Source of the DNA: Lepidurus packardi
Lineage: Eukaryota; Arthropoda; Branchiopoda; Notostraca; Triopsidae
DNA length: 64,000 nt
Assembly: GCA_023053545.1 (NCBI GenBank)
Contig: JAKZAN010000004.1
Coordinates: 5,146,001-5,210,000, forward strand
Direction: 5' to 3'
Shown here: positions 58,261 to 64,000 of the stretch, in pieces
Layout: the number at the start of each line of letters is the position of its first letter
Position numbering within the stretch: position 1 is the stretch's first letter
The notes under the pieces: generated by a model
Database searches by the model: none
Seen by the model: only the letters and a program-made list of their open reading frames with translations
What the model was told of the DNA's origin: nothing
Program-made: the position numbers and the translations under genes

Positions 58261-58973
58261 AACGCTACAGGACGTAGATACAAGGACTTCTCGACATAAG
58301 GACTACGGACCCCGACACAAGAGCCCGTTCGTTGACGAAAGTTTAAGCCGACTTAAAAGTCTACCCAAGACTTTGCTCTTATAAGCGTTTTCTCTAGCTT
58401 GTTGACTTTTAGTTCTGGTCTGAAGTCAGGCAAGTCTATAGTGCAGCAGTTCTCAAACTGTGCTCCACGGTAGGCTTGCAGGGGCACCGAACGATTCCTA
58501 TAATTGCATAGATGCAGCAATTATATAGGCCAATGTTCTAAGGGGCGCCGCGCGAGCTGCGAATATGTTCCAAGAAGTGCTGCGACGAATTGGGGGATAC
58601 TGTTAGTGCGCCGCGAACGAAAAAGTTTGAGAACACCTGCTATAGCGAGTACTCTTGTGCCCAGACTTAAACTTAACCCCGCCCCTTGTTTATTTATCTC
58701 CTTTGCCGATCTCGAACAATTCATGTATTGCTTTTGTTTACTTTCTACAAGCACCGCCACATGGGTGGAGCAATTGTATATTTATGCTTATAAGCGTTCG
58801 TTTTGGATTCAATATTTTCCAAGTCGACATCCGCAAACTTTCAAAGTTTAGGCTAAAACGAACGCTTATAAGCGTAAGTAAAGGAAGTTTGGCTAGTCTA
58901 AGTCGAAGGTGCAAAACGAACGCGGCTCTTGTGTCGGGGTCTATAGTCGTTGTGTCGCGTTGACAACGCTACA
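58261..58973. mobile_element. Foldback-like element (copy 3) with 9-bp flanking repeat and nested insertion
   Basis: The element is 58270-58964, bracketed by AACGCTACA at 58261-58269 and 58965-58973, a probable 9-bp target duplication. Its outer ends carry the GACACAAGG sub-repeats, inverted relative to each other, that also mark 23321-23777. Its core (about 58320-58927) is the same family as 9503-9976. It has no transposase frame. The 9-bp duplication would suit a Mutator-like origin, but this is inference; hAT with one chance extra base is possible. Confidence 0.8.
58436..58647. mobile_element. Nested 196-bp hAT-type MITE
   Basis: The insert is 58444-58639. Its ends, CAGCAGTTCTCAAACT and the complement of CAGGTGTTCTCAAACT, are 14/16 identical and have the TTCTCAAACT signature of many hAT elements. 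The flanks CTATAGTG (58436-58443) and CTATAGCG (58640-58647) are an 8-bp duplication with one mismatch. The related repeat at 9503-9976 has CTGTAGCGAGTACTC uninterrupted at the matching place, the empty site. Confidence 0.93.
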
Positions 58974-59059
58974 ATTCGGGTCTGACGTTACGCAAAACTT
59001 CGGTAGCTTCAGAATGAAATAGGCTAGAATTTAAAGGAACTTATAAATTTAGCACTTAC

Positions 59060-61356
59060 CGTGTATGGGCGTTTGTTCATATAGAGATCCATGGCGTTGT
59101 CTGTCAACGATTTCGCGTCGTACCTGTACCGGTGATTGAATTTCCATGCATTGTTCCGAAGCTTTACCCCAGCTAAACCAAACCCAAAATGAAAAAGCGT
59201 GAGCAGTTATAACACCTAGATTGAGCAAAAGTATGGCTTTTACCTTCTGAAATCCAAGAAGCATTGGGAAAACGCCTGGTTCCACTTATCTAGATCACGT
59301 TTAGCGGTGAAATCTAGTGGGTAAACGATCTCTCCATGGACTAATTTCAAAGAAGGTTTGTTTTCAAGCAATAGGGCTGTGAACTATACAGCAGTTGAGG
59401 ACCAAATGGTAAAACCTTTCCTTTTAGAATGATTCTGAGTCACACTTACTTTGTTGACTTGTAGTGTCACCTCAGCTTCATTTCCAAGATCCTTAGCACT
59501 TTCTTTTCCCCACCATTGCCAAACGAATCCATTTAATTTCCCATAACCTGCTCGCGTCTGCCATTGGACGGGACCTTCTGTGATGTCCGTGAATGCATCT
59601 GGCTGGGCAGCCAAGCGGAGGCAAAACTGACCGAACAGAGGTAACTGGGAATGTGCGTTTTCTTCGTATAGAGTGCAAAAAAAAGTTAGATTTTACTTTA
59701 TTTTTTTTGCTGAGGAAGTTTACCGAGATTTTCCAATGATAAGTCATGGGATTTAATAGCATCATTGGCGTCGCTGAGCTTGAGGCTACAAGAAGCAACC
59801 AACTCAAACTTGGGACCCCTACAGAGATACAGGAGTTTAGTAGACTTTCTTTGGGAGATAAAATATTCATTAGCATAGCAGAAACATTAGCATTTACGGG
59901 TCTTCCTGTGCTCCTCCGTCTTTGAGTTTGGCAGCCATTTTGCGGCCCAGGGTTCGAGTTATTGAGGAATGCAAAGTACGCGATATTTTCCTCGGAGTGG
60001 AAGCCAGAGCCAAATCGTCTTGCAGGACACATGCATAGACTTCCACATTCATGGAAAAGTCGGGATCAATCTGAGAACTAATATCACAAGTTACTAATAC
60101 TAATACAAAAAAATAACAGAAATTGTGCTAAAAAAAACTTACAAGTAAAGTGTATCCGTAAACGTAATGTCCGTCACGGAACGGTCAACTGGGGTTACGA
60201 GTTCTGTGTCTTGAACTTCTGTGCCGATGGACGCGACACAAAAGACAGCAAAACGGCGATAATCGCCTCGATTTTTGAAATGGTCTGTTTCCTTCCACAT
60301 TAAAGGTAACCGCAATTCCGACACTGCGACTTTTCCACGGCACGGTGCATGAGTTTCCTCTCTAATGCAAAACAAGCCATTCCAAACCCAAATGAAAACA
60401 TTTTACAAAGAATAGAAGATTTCACCAACCGGTTCGAGGAGGGTGCCACTGCTGCTCCCCGCAACTGCAACTCGGAACGCAAAGCAGCCATGCGTGCATT
60501 AGAGACTCGTAGAGTTTTCGCTGCTTCCAGATTCTGGCTCGGGTGCTTACACGCCGCCAACAAACGAGTTGTTCCTTCCCGAATTCGAAGCTCCACATCT
60601 AGTTTTTGCTCCAAATCATACTCCTGCAAAAAAAAACAAAAAAAAACGTCAAATCAGTTCAAACATTCGAATCACAAGCTAAAGAGCTAAACCACATTGC
60701 CACACCATCGCATGAAAGGAAACCGAGTAAAGTAACCGCAAAAGTTTTAGAACGACTCTAAATTTCATCGCTGATTCCTTAAAAAAAAAAAAAAAAAAAA
60801 AAAAGAAAAAAAAAATATATTAAGATATTGTATGTGTGTTTCAGGAGTTGACGGAAATCCGTTTAGGAGGTTAAAAGTGTGCCCTAACATTTTTTCACCC
60901 CATCTCGCTTGACAAGAATACTTAGCCACACATGCCCCATGAATTCATCCCTTATTTTCAAGCTGGAGAATGCTCGTTAGCAGCGCATGGTTCCCCGCAT
61001 GTAACCAGGTCGTAAAACATGGCTCACCCAACCTTTAACTTTCAACCATATGTGTAACATATGCACGGCACCTACCCGGCGCAACGCCTTGTGGCACATA
61101 CAACAACACAACACTCATTGATCAAGGCGAAGTGTGTAGAGTGCATGGTATAATACGGCACCTTGAGATGATGTGCAATTTGGCGGAGATAATAGACATC
61201 CAGATCTGCAATGGCTTCCGGCTGCTCCGAGGATGACGGAGGGGCGGTTTGAAAATGGTTATCAATGTCAACAGTCGCGGTCATACCCGGCAAACTTGAA
61301 CGGTGTGGCTTGGTTCGGAAAGACGAGCGGAAGCGGGAATCCATTGCAATTAGCAT
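59060..61356 (-). CDS. RTKN: Rhotekin (HR1 and PH domain Rho effector), 3' end unresolved
   Basis: Rhotekins bind GTP-loaded RhoA through an N-terminal HR1 coiled coil. Exons: 61162-61356, 60426-60623, 60143-60357, 59898-60077, 59724-59818, 59450-59661, 59244-59383 and 59060-59172, 1,348 nt in consistent phase (449 codons so far). Seen: EYDLEQKLDVELRIREGTTRL (HR1), the C2/anillin-like LPLMWKETDHF and FSMNVEVYACV, then the PH domain from LPLFGQFCLRLAAQPDAF to LDKWNQAFSQCFLDFRSWGK. Three acceptors are not the nearest AG but are required by phase (60357, 60077, 59661). ATG at 61356 or 61344 (MDSRF) is the likely start. The last exon ends at a good donor (CACG|GTAAGT). If unspliced the protein stops three codons later at TAA; family proteins run about 100 residues further, so a downstream exon was probably missed. 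Confidence 0.86.
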
Positions 61357-64000
61357 ATGAATAACAACCAAATCACGCGTATGAAGAATGCCCGTCTGTT
61401 TCCTTAACGTAGCCCACACGCAAATACACAAATGTTTCTCCTTTTTTTCCACCTAGGTTGTCCTTTTCAATACTCTAGAAACCGAAATCCTTGGAAAAGG
61501 AAAACGACCGATAGACGAAGCCGTAAATTAAATGGATAACTACGACTACGGTGAAGAATGGGTTTTCTTTTGTATACTTTTTCATGTATACTATTTAGCT
61601 ATAAGACGAATTTAGAGTGCTGGGTTCGTAGAGTCACACTTTCGTCACCAAAGTTGCGGAGTCACCAAAAAGCTTGGCTATGAATCAAGTTTCAGTTAAG
61701 CTGGCTTCTAACCATGCATGATGGCCTCTAAAGATAAGAGACAGAGAAGCTGCTTTAGAGAACTAAGAAAAGGCTAACATCAATGTTGTCAAGGTTAGGA
61801 CAATAGTAATAATCGCCTCTCGAACGCAAAGCATGGCCTTTTCCCTTTCACTCACAATTGCTCTTTCATTTTGGCTTTAACGCTAGGTAGTCAAGATCAA
61901 CCATGTTCAAGCCAACGCTGTAAACCAATCTGTTGAGGTCACTTTTTTCCTTGTCAACTTCAAAACAGTTAATTAACAGCAAAAACGAGCTTTGATTACA
62001 GAACTAAGGCTCCCTTGGTTACGCCAACACAAATATGAAAACAACCCCAAAAGCCCGCCTAGCAACTCCCAAACTTGTCAAGAATCCATAGTTTTTGGTG
62101 ACAGCTTTAAACCTGAATTTTTCTTATATGAATACATGAATATTCGAAAGTTATCCCTAAACCTCTTCTGAAAATACCGCACGATCACAACTTGTCCTTG
62201 TGCCAAACCCAAAACCCATCCATCAAAGTAGCCAAGTAGGCTGTGGCTTATAATAAAAGCATTGTTGTCCTACTTTGTGATATTCTACATTCATAACAGG
62301 CCACATTTAAGTTCACTTTCGACACTTTCGTTATCCACTGCTCTCAATAATGAAAACTGGGTCTTTCGTATCAACAATGAAAACTGGGCAATGAAAACTA
62401 AAGGCTAGAAGGATGAATTTGGCTCTTAAGCAAGGAACACGACTAGATCAATAACGTTGATACTCGCTAATCAGGAATCCTAAGCGCACAAGCTTTTGCG
62501 AGCTAGAACCCCTTTGATTTGGTAGGCTTTCGTCTCGAATGCCGGCTCGAGAACTACTAAAAGCGTAACTATACCAAGTGGCTGAAAAATCTTGGATCCG
62601 CCTTCGAGAATGACGACACTAGCTGACAGTCTTCGTACTGTACCGTACAGTACGTTTAAAGTTGCACTAAAAACAGCGAACGTTTTCTGTGTCGAAACCA
62701 CACTCGCGGTTAGCGGGTGGACTAGCGTGGAGCCCTTGAACAAAACCAGTGAGTTTTCCACTACGTTGTTCACGTTACGGTTGGAAAGAAATGGGAATAG
62801 AATACAAACGAATTCGACAATACGTTTACAGCGCACCTGTTAACAAATACCCGCGTCAGAAAAGTGCGTGGTCGAATTTGCCGTGCGTGACTAACCCAGT
62901 CCACCCTTTCATGAGACTTTTTTTTAATGAAATTACATGACACTCCTATGTGAATGAAGTCAGACTAATGAACAAGAGCACTGCTGGACTAAAACAGTAA
63001 TCCACTACACAGCATGGAAGAGGGGAAAAGGATACCAACAGTTTTTCATTTGCTTCCATCGTGTGATGAATTCAAATGTATTGGAGTCTCATCACTAGAT
63101 GAAAAATATTTTTTTTTCAGGTTTTACTAAACCAGAATCGACATTAACTTCTCATTAGCCCGCCCATGCTGTATCTTTTATATTCGACATGGCAATTCCT
63201 GCAGTGCGCTTCGAAGTTAATGGCCTCTTCGAAGTTAAGTGCAAAGAATCTTGGAGAAAGTCAAAAGATTTTTTCCCCAGTTTAAATGATTTGCCTACAG
63301 CCAGTTCTTATCAGAAAGGTCAACGATCTCATAAAGCTTCTGATTTTATTTGTCATTTTTATTTTACCTTTTCTGCACTGTCATAAGGTTAACACAATTT
63401 GGGAGACTTTCTAGCGTTTTCTCAAGCGAACCCATAAAAGAGGCAACTTCCTACGTCTGAAATGGCAACAGTATAGCACTTATAGTCACTTGGACCAATG
63501 CATCAAACTTTCTCTATCGAGTAGTTGTGGTAACGTGAGTCAATTGACTAAGTACGAACAAGTTGAGACATGACTAAGAGCAATGGAGTGGAGTTGTAAT
63601 AAAAATTGGGAATATAACGTTGTAAGAAAAGAAAGGCATATATAAATGACTGCCTTAGGAAGTCTATTATAGTCGGCTACCACAAACACGTCCGTTCGGG
63701 GAAAAAAGAGCCACGCCATCGGAAAAAATAGTTTTCCGCGGAAACCAATGACGTAAAAATGAAAATAACGGGTTTTACTATATAAAAAGAAAAATTTCTT
63801 TAGAAAAATCAACAGCCGGCCCACACTGCTCACTAATGTTTATTTAAAAAAATTAACCAAATCTAACATCCGAACCATTTTACTAGGCAAAAACAAGACC
63901 TTATATGTGCTAAATAGGTTAGTTTTTTAAACCTAGAAAGAGAAAACAAGAAAAAACCTCATTTATTTGTTGGGCTTATAACACATGAACACAAGGCTAT
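61357..64000. other. Upstream of rhotekin; no gene recognised
   Basis: The first part probably holds the rhotekin 5' leader; an acceptor-like AAGGAAACAG lies at about 61397 on the minus strand. The remaining open frames (for example 62480-62836 minus) show no family resemblance, and no further coding, RNA or repeat signal was seen. Confidence 0.5.

Larger units (their letters stand above)
55550..59059. other. Region between LINE/tandem duplication and rhotekin; mostly unassigned
   Basis: Apart from the tRNA-like remnant at 56956 and the nested repeats at 58270 I see no gene. Two similar stretches, GTTGAACTTCTATAAATACAAC near 57041 and a variant near 57227, hint at an old duplication. Any missing rhotekin C-terminal exon should be here on the minus strand, but none was recognised. 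Confidence 0.4.

Noticed and set aside
1-64000. CRISPR array, operon, rRNA or other prokaryotic system
   Set aside because: Spliced metazoan genes throughout. The only regularly repeated motif (GACACAAGGACT) lacks spacers and belongs to foldback-like elements.

Overview
The window is animal nuclear DNA. Every real gene is built from short exons separated by short AT-rich introns with consensus GT-AG borders (two look like GC-AG). The gene content is metazoan: a receptor tyrosine kinase, a classical cadherin, an active-zone scaffold, rhotekin and THO complex 1. The cadherin has the short DE-cadherin layout (one EGF and one laminin-G domain before the membrane span), and a Fife/RIM-like protein is present. 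Together with compact introns this suggests a pancrustacean arthropod, perhaps a branchiopod or an insect. The species is inference only.

Layout. 1-4.3 kb (minus): 3' part of a receptor tyrosine kinase whose C-lobe runs off the left edge. 5.9-7.3 kb (minus): complete five-exon BPNT2/IMPAD1-type Golgi PAP phosphatase. 8.4-25.9 kb (minus): complete 19-exon cadherin model of 1,567 codons plus stop, with a 9.7-kb first intron holding a foldback-like repeat. 29.3-29.8 kb (plus): AIMP3/EEF1E1, tail to tail with THOC1 (29.9-32.7 kb, minus, 13 exons). PSMG4 (33.0-33.4 kb, plus) is head to head with THOC1. 34.9-54.1 kb (plus): a zinc finger-PDZ-C2A-C2B active-zone protein (Fife/RIM class) of about 1,434 codons, whose exon phases all close. 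59.1-61.4 kb (minus): rhotekin, C-terminus unresolved.

Mobile DNA is the most interesting part. An apparently intact 2,608-bp hAT transposon (35174-37781) lies antisense in a Fife/RIM intron, with 11-bp perfect terminal inverted repeats, a perfect 8-bp target duplication and an open 639-residue BED-finger transposase. A second stack at 58270-58964 has a foldback-like element with 9-bp flanking repeats, carrying a 196-bp hAT-type MITE with its own near-perfect 8-bp duplication. A relative of the host element at 9503-9976 preserves the empty site. Also present are a LINE fragment, an exact 127-bp tandem duplication and a 19-bp inverted-repeat element.

The neighbouring genes do not form one pathway; this is an ordinary gene-dense stretch. 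I found no bacterial-type system, CRISPR array or confident tRNA/rRNA. Exon borders were read by eye from splice consensus, phase closure and family similarity, without alignment software or transcripts.
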